Source of the DNA: Pauljensenia sp902373545
GTDB lineage: Bacteria > Actinomycetota > Actinomycetes > Actinomycetales > Actinomycetaceae
Direction: 5' to 3'
Length of the DNA: 64,000 bases
Assembly (NCBI RefSeq): GCF_041432775.1
Contig: NZ_JAPWAG010000012.1
Location: forward strand, 1-64,000
Made by a program: the position numbers and the translations under genes. Under the pieces are notes generated by a model, which ran no database searches, was not told the DNA's origin, and was given only the letters and a program-made list of their open reading frames with translations. Positions 56,131 to 64,000 of this stretch are shown here, piece after piece. Every line of letters begins with the position of its first letter. Positions within the stretch are counted from its first letter, which is position 1.

Positions 56131-58368
56131 GTGAGTAGCCGACGCGTCATCATCGCCCTCAAAGGTCTGGGGGCGCTGGCAAACCACGGCGTCTACGACT
56201 TCGAGCGCACCCAGGAACAGCGTTTCAGTGCCGACGTCGTCATGTGGATCGAGACTGCGGGTACCACCGACGACATTGCCGCGACCGTCTCCTACGCCGA
56301 CATCGCCGACGAGACCATGGCGGTCCTGACCGGCAACCCCGTCGACCTCATCGAGACCCTGGCCGAAACCATCGCCTCGCGCGTCATGAGCCACGAGGGC
56401 GTGGTCGGCACCGAGGTCACCGTCCACAAGCCGGACGCGCCCATCAACCATCCCTTCGCCGACGTGTCCGTCACCGTGCGCCGCGGCGAGACTGACGCCA
56501 TGCCTCTGTCCCTGTCCCTCAAGGGTATCTACGAGGCCGAGGACGGCTCCGTGCTCACGGGCGAAATCGAGGCATACGGCCGCGCCCAGGCACCCAGCCC
56601 CGCGCAGCAGAAGAAGGCTGCGCCCACGCGCAAGCGCCGCGGCGAACACGCAGCGCCCGCCCGCCCCGAAGACATCTCCCGCCCCGCACACCTGCGCGCC
56701 CGCCGCGTCGTCCTGGCCATCGGCGGCAACCTGGGCGACGTGCCCGTCACCCTCATGCACACCGTCGAGGCGCTGTCCTACATGGAGGGCTTCCAGATCG
56801 AGGACGTCTCCCCGATCATGCGCACCAAGCCGGTGCTCGCCCCCGGCCAGGCACCCCAGCCCGACTACTGGAACGCCGTCGTCGTCGGCTCCGCCATCGC
56901 AACCCCCGACGAGCTCTTCGCCCAGACCAGCCGCATCGAGCGCGAGCTGGGCCGCGAACGCCACGAACGCTGGGGCGCGCGTAGCATCGACATCGACATC
57001 ATTCAGGTGGAAGGCCTGGCCTCCTCCGACCCGGTCCTCACCCTCCCGCACCCGCGCGCCAAGGAACGCGCCTTCGTGCTGGCACCCTGGCTGCTGTGCG
57101 ACCCCAACGCGGTCCTCGAGGGCGTGGGACGCGTCTGCGACCTGCTCGCCACCACCCCCGACCGCGAGGGCATCATCGACGCCGTCGACGACTGGCTCGA
57201 AGACCCCTCCGCCGTCATCGCCGACTCCGACCAGCTCATCGCCCAGCGCAACGCCCAGGCCAACGCCGACATGCGCGAGCTCCTCGAGACGCTGACCGGC
57301 GAAATCAGCCACCTCGGCGACCTCAGCGCGCCCATCGGCGAGCCGCCGGCGGCCCCGAGCACCGTCGTCGAAGGCTCCGTCGTTGACGGTTCCATCGTCG
57401 AGCCCACACACGCGACGGACGAGGCACCCGCGCCCGCGTCGGAGGGCGCCGACGACGCCGAATCAGACGAGGCCCCGGTTGACGCCGACATCGCGACCCC
57501 CGTGCGCGGCGAACACGCGCTCACGGACACGTGGTCGGGCACGTGGGGTCGCCTGGACTCCGCCGACACCGCCGCATCCGGCGCGCCGGTCGAGGACAGC
57601 ATTGACTCCGAGGCATCCCTGGGCGAGGACTCTCTGGGCGAGGACTCCCTGGGCGAGGACTCTCTGGGCGAGGACTCCGTCCCGCCCGTCCCCCAGCCCG
57701 ACACACCCGCCCAGCTCGCCGCCCGCGCAGCTCATGCGTCCGCCCGCCAGGACGACGCGAACGATGCGCGTGAGTCCATTGGCGTGCGCGACTCGGTCGG
57801 CGCACGCGACGAATCCGGCCAGGGGCCGCGCGCCGACGCCCCGCACACCGCGCCCGCTCCCGGTGACGACGCGCCCACCCAGCCTCGCGACACCCAGCCC
57901 GCCGCCCCCGACAGCGGGGACGCGCAGGAGGCCAAGGCCTCGTCCAGGCCCGCGTGGCACCCCGTGTCCTCCGTGCCCGCGGACTCCCCGGCCGGACGGA
58001 TGACCCGCAAGATTGGTTCGGGCAACTACACGCCGACCGGCGACGAAAAGCCGCGCTGGGCGCCCGTCTTCCACGAAAAGCGCGCGCAATCGCGCACCGA
58101 AATCAAGCTGCCCGACTGGAACTTCTCGGTGGGCGCCGCCCACGACGTGCGCGTCGTCGACGACCGGAGCGGGCTCGGCCGCGAGGAAGAGCCGCCCAAG
58201 GCGACCGTCCACGCCGACGGACGATCCACGATCCTGGCGCCCGGCCTGCCCGACAACACGCCCGTGGGTCCCATCCCCGAGGAAGAAGCTACCCACACCG
58301 GCATCCTGCGTCGAGTCGTCGTGCGTCCCACGATGACCGGAGCAATCCCAGTCGTCAAGAGGCGTTAA
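56131..58368 (+). CDS. FolB-FolK fusion with long disordered C-terminal tail
   Basis: 745 aa from the GTG at 56131 (AAAGGAG upstream). Residues 1-120: dihydroneopterin aldolase (FolB) with LGALANHGVYDFER and HKPDAPI. Residues about 192-345: HPPK (FolK) with LAIGGNLGD and RWGARSIDIDII. The two make consecutive steps from dihydroneopterin to the pyrophosphate that FolP uses. The last 350 or so residues are low-complexity: acidic and Ala/Pro-rich, four LGEDS repeats (15-bp units at 57619-57678), then a more ordered end (GRMTRKIGSGNYTP ... VVKRR). Such a tail is not part of the folate enzymes; its role is unknown. FolBK fusions occur in actinobacteria, the tail does not as a rule. Confidence 0.92.
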   Translation: MSSRRVIIALKGLGALANHGVYDFERTQEQRFSADVVMWIETAGTTDDIAATVSYADIADETMAVLTGNPVDLIETLAETIASRVMSHEGVVGTEVTVHKPDAPINHPFADVSVTVRRGETDAMPLSLSLKGIYEAEDGSVLTGEIEAYGRAQAPSPAQQKKAAPTRKRRGEHAAPARPEDISRPAHLRARRVVLAIGGNLGDVPVTLMHTVEALSYMEGFQIEDVSPIMRTKPVLAPGQAPQPDYWNAVVVGSAIATPDELFAQTSRIERELGRERHERWGARSIDIDIIQVEGLASSDPVLTLPHPRAKERAFVLAPWLLCDPNAVLEGVGRVCDLLATTPDREGIIDAVDDWLEDPSAVIADSDQLIAQRNAQANADMRELLETLTGEISHLGDLSAPIGEPPAAPSTVVEGSVVDGSIVEPTHATDEAPAPASEGADDAESDEAPVDADIATPVRGEHALTDTWSGTWGRLDSADTAASGAPVEDSIDSEASLGEDSLGEDSLGEDSLGEDSVPPVPQPDTPAQLAARAAHASARQDDANDARESIGVRDSVGARDESGQGPRADAPHTAPAPGDDAPTQPRDTQPAAPDSGDAQEAKASSRPAWHPVSSVPADSPAGRMTRKIGSGNYTPTGDEKPRWAPVFHEKRAQSRTEIKLPDWNFSVGAAHDVRVVDDRSGLGREEEPPKATVHADGRSTILAPGLPDNTPVGPIPEEEATHTGILRRVVVRPTMTGAIPVVKRR

Positions 58369-58845
58369 ATGAAACCGCTGGCGATCACTTGGGTGCTGCT
58401 GGTCGGCGTCGTGAGCGCTGCACTGAGCTTTCTGGGCTTTTTCGCGCACATGCGCACCGGCGGCACACCCATGATCGTCACGCCCGGCCCCGGAGTGGTG
58501 TTCGCCGTGGCCACTGCCATCCTGATCTGGTCCGGCATGGCCGTGCGGCGCCTGCGCGCCGGTAAAGACACGTGGATCGACGCGATCGGCGCGATGCGCG
58601 TCGCCGTGTTCGCGCGCACGTCCGCGCTGGTGGGCGCGGGTCTGGTCGGCGTGCTCATCGGCGTCATGGGCGTGTCCCTGACGCAGCTTGAGGCCGCCCC
58701 TATGGTGTCGAATGCGATTGCCTCGGGTGTCAGCTCGGTCATTGGCGTCGTCTGGGTCATCGTGGCACTCGTCGTCGAACGCTGGTGCATCATCAATCCC
58801 GACGACGACACATCCGGCTCCAATAAGCGCAACGCCGCCGCCTGA
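58369..58845 (+). CDS. DUF3180 membrane protein
   Basis: 158 aa, starting at the base after the FolBK stop, so very likely coupled. Four transmembrane helices in two pairs (residues about 5-25, 37-56, 84-106, 116-138) with LRAGKDTWIDAI between, the DUF3180 pattern. It nearly always follows folK in actinobacteria. Function unknown. Confidence 0.88.
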   Translation: MKPLAITWVLLVGVVSAALSFLGFFAHMRTGGTPMIVTPGPGVVFAVATAILIWSGMAVRRLRAGKDTWIDAIGAMRVAVFARTSALVGAGLVGVLIGVMGVSLTQLEAAPMVSNAIASGVSSVIGVVWVIVALVVERWCIINPDDDTSGSNKRNAAA

Positions 58846-58937
58846 CCTTCACGCGCGGGGCGGCTTGTAGCTCCGAATGTGCCGGGCCTTCCGAGAGTTA
58901 GCAGCGCGCTCGCGCCCCGGCCCGGTATCGTTGAGAC

Positions 58938-59891
58938 GTGGCCGACCAGCGTAAGAATTCCCCCAGGCGATCCTCCTCCCGCCGCAGCGCGTCGGGAGGC
59001 ACCTCCGGGCGCGCGCCAGACCGCACGTCGCGCGCAGCATCGGGTGCACGAACGACGGCGAGCGGCAAGACGGCGCAGGGCCGCACAGCGGCCTCAGGTG
59101 CCGCACAGGCTCGCTCCGCACGCGGCGCATCCCGGCCCAGGCCTCGCTCGTCGGGCGGGGGCAAGCGCCCGCCCGTGAACCTGTGGCCTCGCCGCATCAT
59201 CACGGGCCTGGGCCTCATTCTGGTTCTCGCGCTGATCGTCTGGGGCGTCGTCGCCCTGGTGCGCGCGATCGCCGGTGCGCTCACCCCCGACCCGGTTCCG
59301 CAGTCGGCCCCGCAGTCGGTGCAGTCGGGGACGGTCGACGCCTCGGGCTACACGCTTAAGGGCGGCCAGGAAGTCACCGCCGACGGCCTACTCACGAACG
59401 GCACGTCGATCGAGATTCCCGCCTGCCTCGAAAAGGACATCGCTGTGACCTCACAGGCCTCCGAGGCGAGCGCAGGGTCGACCATGTACGTGCAGGTGAC
59501 GCTCGAAAACCGCGGCGCGGTCGCGTGCGCGACGTCGCTGTCGGATTACACCTTGCAGGTCTCTACGGGCGGCCAACAGGTCTACGATTCGGCGCGCTGC
59601 GAGGTCGATGAGGAGGATTCCAAGACGCTGCTGCTGCGTCCGAGCTCCACGTGGTCCGGGTGGCTCAGCTGGGACGGCCACGTGTACGCGGATGGTTGCA
59701 CGACGCCTGCGGGTGGTGCCAGCGTGGCAGCGGTCGGCACCTACAAGATCGCTGTCCAGCACGGCACTCGTGAAGTGGGGTCGGCCGTCGCAGACGTGAC
59801 GCCCGCTCCCGTCCCGCAGTCGGGTGCCCAGTCGGGCGCGCAGTCCGGGGCACAGTCCGGCGCCCAGTCGGGGGCTTCGCGGACTCGTTGA
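58938..59891 (+). CDS. Single-pass membrane protein with extracytoplasmic beta domain
   Basis: 317 aa from a GTG at 58938. The first 75 residues are basic, Arg/Ser/Ala-rich and disordered, inside the cell. One transmembrane helix (about 91-113, IITGLGLILVLALIVWGVV). The outer domain of about 150 residues is beta-rich (CLEKDIAVTSQ, MYVQVTLENRGAVACATSL, GWLSWDGHVYADGC) and looks like the immunoglobulin-like or DUF4232-type domains of actinobacterial surface proteins; this is a guess. It has four cysteines. The C-terminus ends in five SGAQ repeats. Confidence 0.75.
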   Translation: MADQRKNSPRRSSSRRSASGGTSGRAPDRTSRAASGARTTASGKTAQGRTAASGAAQARSARGASRPRPRSSGGGKRPPVNLWPRRIITGLGLILVLALIVWGVVALVRAIAGALTPDPVPQSAPQSVQSGTVDASGYTLKGGQEVTADGLLTNGTSIEIPACLEKDIAVTSQASEASAGSTMYVQVTLENRGAVACATSLSDYTLQVSTGGQQVYDSARCEVDEEDSKTLLLRPSSTWSGWLSWDGHVYADGCTTPAGGASVAAVGTYKIAVQHGTREVGSAVADVTPAPVPQSGAQSGAQSGAQSGAQSGASRTR

Positions 59892-59981
59892 CGAGGCCGG
59901 GGCAGCGTGCGATGCACCTGTCCTGTGCCGGTTTGTCGGGGCCGTCGGTGGCCGCGCGGGTCCTGCTGGTTGCTGGCTGCT

Positions 59982-61052
59982 TTACCAGCCGACGACGCCC
60001 GCGCCGACGGCCTGGGCCTGGTGGGCCAGGTTTTCGGCGATGAGCTGGGCGCGGTAGTGTCCGACGCCGTCGATGACTTCGATGTCGGCGACGGATGCGG
60101 CACGCAGCTGGGGCAGGGTCGTGAAGTGCTCGGAGACGGCCTTGATGGCGTTCCACGACAGGTGGGGGACCAGGGACAGGGCGCGCACGCCTCGCGGCAT
60201 GATTTCGCGGTCGAGGTCGGCGACCTCGTACACGTCCAGGCCCAGGATGTTCGCGATGGCGGTCAGGTCGACGATGCGCTCCGAGCCCAGGGAGGACAGT
60301 TCGGCCTCGACGCGGGCGACGTCCGCGGGGTCAGCGATGTAGTCGCGCATGACGAGGGCGCGCTCGGAGGCAGAGCCGCGCACCAGGTCCTCAACCTGTA
60401 GCGCGAGGAGTCGGCCCTCGGAACCCAGTTCCTCGAGGTATTCGGTGATTTCGGAGGTGATGCGGCGGATCATTTCCATGCGCTGCATGACGGTCGCGAC
60501 GTCGCGCACGGTCGCGCTGTCGCGCATCTCGAGGATCGTCAGGGTCTGGAGGACTTCGTCCAGGCGCTGGCTGTATCGATCGAGGGTGTCCACGGCCAGG
60601 TTGGCGCGCGACAGGAGAGCCTCAGGTTCTTCAACGAGGCGGTGTTCGGTTCCCACGTAGATGGAGATCATGCGCATCGATGCCGACAGGGACAGGACAG
60701 GCAGGTGAGTCTGGCGGGCGGTGCGCTGAGCGGTGCGGTGGCGCATGCCGGACTCGTCGGTGGGGATCATGGGGTCGGGAAAGAGCTGGACGTTGGCCTT
60801 ACGGATGCGCCACAGGTCGGGGTCGATGATGACGGCGCCGTCCATCTTGCACAGCTCGCGTAGGCGAGCGGCCGTGAAAGCAACGTCGAGGTCGAAGCCG
60901 CCCGAGCACATGGCCTGAACCTCGGGGGTGTAACCCAGAACGATGAGAGCGCCCGTGTGGGAGCGCTGGATTCGTTCCAGTCCCTCGCGTAAAGGGGTGC
61001 CAGGCGCGACTGCGCGCAGTGCTTCTCGAAGGATCGCTGCGTCGGACGTCAA
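59982..61052 (-). CDS. disA: Diadenylate cyclase DisA
   Basis: 356 aa from a TTG start at 61052; GGAGGG 7 nt upstream supports it. It makes c-di-AMP from two ATP while scanning DNA. DAC domain with both catalytic motifs, DGA (71-73) and RHRTA (104-108); a middle helical spine; and a C-terminal helix-hairpin-helix DNA-binding domain (AASVADIEVIDGVGHYRAQLIAENLAHQ). radA lies just upstream, as in many bacteria, where RadA and DisA interact. The gap between them is 36 bp, so they are probably one transcript. Confidence 0.95.
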   Translation of the reverse strand: MTSDAAILREALRAVAPGTPLREGLERIQRSHTGALIVLGYTPEVQAMCSGGFDLDVAFTAARLRELCKMDGAVIIDPDLWRIRKANVQLFPDPMIPTDESGMRHRTAQRTARQTHLPVLSLSASMRMISIYVGTEHRLVEEPEALLSRANLAVDTLDRYSQRLDEVLQTLTILEMRDSATVRDVATVMQRMEMIRRITSEITEYLEELGSEGRLLALQVEDLVRGSASERALVMRDYIADPADVARVEAELSSLGSERIVDLTAIANILGLDVYEVADLDREIMPRGVRALSLVPHLSWNAIKAVSEHFTTLPQLRAASVADIEVIDGVGHYRAQLIAENLAHQAQAVGAGVVGW

Positions 61053-61088
61053 AGTGCTTCCCTCCCGAATGAGTAGGTTCGCCCTCTA

Positions 61089-62474
61089 TTATTGCGAGTC
61101 TGTGGGAAAAGCGACGCGAATCGCCGTCGCTAAATCAGAGACAGTGAACACGGTGATGCCCTCGACGCGGGCGAGGTCCTCGCTGCCTTGAGCGGGGACG
61201 ATGGCCGCTGAGAAGCCCAGGCGGGCGGCTTCGGCCAGTCGGCGCTGTGTGCCCGTGCAGGCGCGCACCTCTCCGGTGAGGGAGATTTCCCCGACCGCGA
61301 CGAGGTTGGGGCGCGGGGGAGTGCCTTTGAGTGAGGACACGATGGAGATGGCCATCGCCAGGTCGATGGCGGGCTCGACGGTGCGCGCTCCGCCCACGGT
61401 CGACACGTACACGTCGGCCCCCGAAGTGTCGGCGCCGATGCGCGCCTGGAGGACCGCCAGGATCATGGCGACGCGCGCGTGGTCCACGCCCGAGGTGGTG
61501 CGCCGGGGCGATCCCCCGGAGGAGGGGGCGACCAGCGACTGAATCTCGGTGGGCAGCGGGCGGCGTCCTTCCAGTGACACCGTGGCGCACGTGCCGGGCA
61601 CGCCGCGCGTCGTGCGCGACAGGAAGAGCCCGGAGGGGTCGGCCAGCCCGTAGATCCCCGAGTCGGTGAGCTCGAAGCACCCAACCTCGTCGGTGGGTCC
61701 GTAGCGGTTCTTCACGGCGCGCAGCAGGCGCAGGCGCGAGTGACGGTCGCCCTCGAACTGGCAGACGACGTCCACGAGGTGTTCGAGGACGCGCGGGCCC
61801 GCGATACCGCCGTCCTTCGTCACATGCCCGACCAGGAGGGTTGGCAGGTCGGATTCCTTGGCGACACGGATGAGCGAGGCAGCGACCGCCCGCACCTGGG
61901 CGACGCCGCCCGCCCCGCCCTCGACCTGGGCGGAGGAGATCGTCTGCACAGAGTCGACGATGAGCAGGGACGGAGCCGAGGCCTCGACGTGACCAAGGAC
62001 AACACCCAGCTCCGTTTCATCCGCGATGAGCAGGTTGGGTTCAAGGGCCCCGATGCGTTCGGCCCGCCCGCGCACCTGCGCCGCCGACTCCTCGCCCGTC
62101 ACGTACAGGACGGGACCGCGCCCGCCCTCGGCCGCCGTGCGCGCGGCCTTCGCGGCCACATCCAGGAGCAGCGTCGATTTGCCGACGCCGGGTTCGCCAG
62201 CCAGGAGGATCACCGCGCCGGGCACGATGCCGCCGCCGAGCACGCGGTCCAGCTCGCCCACTCCCGTCGACCGCGACGAAGCGCGCTCCCCGTCCACGTC
62301 ACCGATGGGCAGCGCAGGCCGACGCGGGGTGGTTGCGGCCGCGCGCGGGCCGCCCGAGGCCTGACCCGCCTGGTCGACCGTGCCCCACGCCCCGCACTCG
62401 CGGCACTGGCCCACCCACTTCGGGGAGGTCCACCCGCACTCGGAGCAACGGTAGGTGATCTTCTCTTTCGCCAT
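61089..62474 (-). CDS. radA: DNA repair ATPase RadA
   Basis: 461 aa from the ATG at 62474 (MAKEKITYRC). It drives branch migration in recombination. Zinc finger of four cysteines (10, 13, 24, 27), RecA-like core with Walker A GEPGVGKS (93-100), the RadA-specific KNRYG motif (VKNRYGPTDEVG), and the C-terminal Lon-protease-like domain with LTGEVRACTGTQRRLAEAARLG in parts. Upstream of disA on the same strand. Confidence 0.96.
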   Translation of the reverse strand: MAKEKITYRCSECGWTSPKWVGQCRECGAWGTVDQAGQASGGPRAAATTPRRPALPIGDVDGERASSRSTGVGELDRVLGGGIVPGAVILLAGEPGVGKSTLLLDVAAKAARTAAEGGRGPVLYVTGEESAAQVRGRAERIGALEPNLLIADETELGVVLGHVEASAPSLLIVDSVQTISSAQVEGGAGGVAQVRAVAASLIRVAKESDLPTLLVGHVTKDGGIAGPRVLEHLVDVVCQFEGDRHSRLRLLRAVKNRYGPTDEVGCFELTDSGIYGLADPSGLFLSRTTRGVPGTCATVSLEGRRPLPTEIQSLVAPSSGGSPRRTTSGVDHARVAMILAVLQARIGADTSGADVYVSTVGGARTVEPAIDLAMAISIVSSLKGTPPRPNLVAVGEISLTGEVRACTGTQRRLAEAARLGFSAAIVPAQGSEDLARVEGITVFTVSDLATAIRVAFPTDSQ

Positions 62475-62583
62475 GACCCCACGGTAACCCGGCCCGCCCT
62501 CATCTGCGGTTCGCCCGCGCGGGACGAGGCCGGGGCACGGACGCGCGGGATGGGCCGTCGTATGCGCGCGCTGGGTTGAGAGC

Positions 62584-63261
62584 CTACGGGCGGTTCGCGA
62601 AATACTCGAGCAGGTGGGAGTCACCCGACACGATGATCTCGTCGTCAGAGTTGATGCGCGTCGTAGAGTTTGCGTACTCGAAGCGCTGCTTGGGGCGTCG
62701 AACTGCCACGACGTTGACACCGTAGCGTCCGCGCAGGTCCAGCTCTTCGAGGGAGAAACCGTGCACTTCCTTGGGGGGACGCAGCTTCATGATGGAAAAG
62801 CCGTCCTTTTCCATTTCGATGTAGTCGACCATGCGTCCGCCTACCAGGTGCGCGGTGCGCTTGCCCGCATCCAGGTCAGGGTAGACCACGTGATGGGCAC
62901 CCACGCGTCGCAGGATGCGCCCGTGCTGGGAGGACGTCGCCTTGACCCAAATGGAGGAAATGCCCATATCCACCAGGTTCGCGGTGATCAACACGGCGGC
63001 CTCCAGGGAAGAGCCCACGCCGACGACGGCGCTACGGAACTCGCGCGCCCCCAGTTGCTCCAGCGCATCCTTGGACGTGGCGTCGGCCTCGACCAGGGGG
63101 AAGCGGCCCGCGAAGGCTTGCACGCGTGCGGGGTTCTTTTCGACGGCCAGGATCTCGTAGCCCAGCTGGTCTTGCGTCACCGCAACGGCGGACCCGAAAC
63201 GGCCCAGACCAATGACCAGTGTGCCTGACTGGAGTTCCTTGGAGTCACGTTCTTCTGCCAT
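62584..63261 (-). CDS. TrkA/KtrA-type potassium uptake regulator
   Basis: 225 aa, GGAGG just before the ATG. RCK_N Rossmann domain with GLGRFGSAVA (18-27), an acidic residue after the second strand (AVEKNP) for nucleotide binding, then an RCK_C domain (about 140-225). Such proteins gate a Trk/Ktr K+ channel; the channel gene is not in the window. RCK_C domains can bind c-di-AMP in other bacteria, and disA is 1.5 kb away on the same strand, which makes a functional link worth testing. Confidence 0.9.
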   Translation of the reverse strand: MAEERDSKELQSGTLVIGLGRFGSAVAVTQDQLGYEILAVEKNPARVQAFAGRFPLVEADATSKDALEQLGAREFRSAVVGVGSSLEAAVLITANLVDMGISSIWVKATSSQHGRILRRVGAHHVVYPDLDAGKRTAHLVGGRMVDYIEMEKDGFSIMKLRPPKEVHGFSLEELDLRGRYGVNVVAVRRPKQRFEYANSTTRINSDDEIIVSGDSHLLEYFANRP

Positions 63262-63552
63262 GCCTCCATTCTTCCCCTCCCGTCCCCCGAGCGCGAACGG
63301 TGCGGCGCCTCGTCGCCTATTCCGCCGCGCGAGGAGTCAGGAGACGGCAGCGAACGCGTGAACAGTCGTGCGTGTCTTCGTGTCGACCGGCGTTAGTGAC
63401 GGCATGCTTGCTGAGCGGCGATAAGAAGTTTTCAAGGTGGTAGACCTTCGTGTGCTGGAGAGGATAAACTTAACGTTAAACCGAGAGGTGCTCCTCAGGG
63501 AGTTCCCCTTTCGTCCTATGTCAGTGCCGGTTGACAGAAGTGAGGTCGCGCA
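63262..63552. other. Divergent region: K+ regulator / truncated gene
   Basis: 291 bp. It includes an AT-rich block with the 10-bp palindrome TTAACGTTAA at 63470-63479, and GAGGT (63542-63546) before the next start. No gene is seen. Confidence 0.4.
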
Positions 63553-64000
63553 GTGGTCGATACAACGAATTATGACAAGCTCAAGAATCTGATTGATATG
63601 CCGCGTCAGCCCTTGGGGGCCGAAGACATGACCGAGAATACGCAGGTCGGGGAAGCCCACGGCAAGGTTGATTCGGCCCATAGCAACGCGCAAGCGTTCA
63701 TCTCCGATGAGACTGTGGGAACATCGCAGACTCGTGCGGGTGCGAACTCATGGATGTCTTCCTATATTGGAGACGTCAATAAACACCTGGGTAAAATCAA
63801 GTCGACCAAGGTGCACAATCTGACGGTGCGCGAAAGCATGCACACTCAGGCTGAGAAGGGCAGGGAGCTGAGTCCCGTTCTGCTGAGCGAGTCGGACATT
63901 GCGGAGAGTAAGAGGACGCCTCCGCTGACTCTCACTTCCGATGATGGAAAGGTCGTTGAGTACGTGACTCCCGAGGCGTACCTCACCGCCTTGGAAGAGC
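63553..64000 (+). CDS. Start of a gene cut by the window edge (unknown function)
   Basis: The frame is open from a GTG at 63553 (GAGGT 6 nt upstream) to the end of the window: 149 residues seen, no stop. It begins VVDTTNYDKLKNLIDMPRQP, has no signal peptide and no hydrophobic segment, and is helical and polar (Ser, Lys, Asp, Glu-rich) with a lone WMSSYIGD segment. The first 120 residues could form a long helical hairpin, as in T7SS substrates of the LXG/EspB kind, but no clear motif shows this. Codon use is less GC-rich than the neighbours. Confidence 0.65.
   Translation, partial: MVDTTNYDKLKNLIDMPRQPLGAEDMTENTQVGEAHGKVDSAHSNAQAFISDETVGTSQTRAGANSWMSSYIGDVNKHLGKIKSTKVHNLTVRESMHTQAEKGRELSPVLLSESDIAESKRTPPLTLTSDDGKVVEYVTPEAYLTALEE

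Overview
The window is about two-thirds G+C and looks like chromosomal DNA of an actinomycete. The best fit is the Actinomycetaceae (Actinomyces/Schaalia type). This rests on the actinobacterial gene order dacB - DUF2342 - tilS - hpt - ftsH - folE - folP - folB/K - DUF3180, on an actinobacterial EccC/EccD secretion locus, and on the disA/radA pair. The genus is an inference. No rRNA or tRNA gene was seen.

Left part (0-15.4 kb): a type VII secretion (T7SS) neighbourhood. A leftward block carries eccD, an RDD-FHA membrane protein, a small helical protein with a YxxxE tail motif (likely substrate) and a secreted, membrane-anchored protein. A rightward block carries eccC, a PP2C phosphatase and an FHA protein. 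The blocks diverge from a 144-bp region with an 8-bp inverted repeat. Four tandem paralogues of an unrecognised membrane-anchored family follow.

Middle (15.7-43 kb): ppdK, a CPBP protease, and a co-directional FTR1 - P19 - DUF2318 - two permeases - ATPase - FMN-binding lipoprotein - ApbE cluster. The cluster resembles the Campylobacter P19 iron system but ends in a flavin module. Then come an AbiEi/DUF559-type gene bracketed by two dyad-symmetric repeat arrays, a YdiJ-like FAD/Fe-S dehydrogenase with a 39-bp minisatellite, an acidic protein of unknown function, an alpha/beta hydrolase, metX and metY, and a RipA-like NlpC/P60 cell-wall hydrolase.

Accessory zone (43-47.7 kb): two paralogous membrane proteins and a repeat-rich stretch. 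It holds four copies of a 109-bp element with 13-bp terminal inverted repeats (two more lie at 18.6-18.9 kb), an IS256-family transposase remnant, and four more arrays of the kind that flank the AbiEi/DUF559 gene.

Right part (47.8-64 kb): ppa, then a mostly co-directional housekeeping run: PBP4-type carboxypeptidase, degenerate DUF2342, tilS, hpt, ftsH and folate synthesis, with a FolB-FolK fusion bearing a long disordered tail. Then come leftward disA, radA and a TrkA-type K+ regulator, and a gene cut by the window edge.

The strongest candidate for something undescribed is the family of 19-20-bp-period dyad arrays. There are six in the window, all with the same 21-bp flip at the centre, and two sit tightly on either side of the AbiEi/DUF559-type gene.
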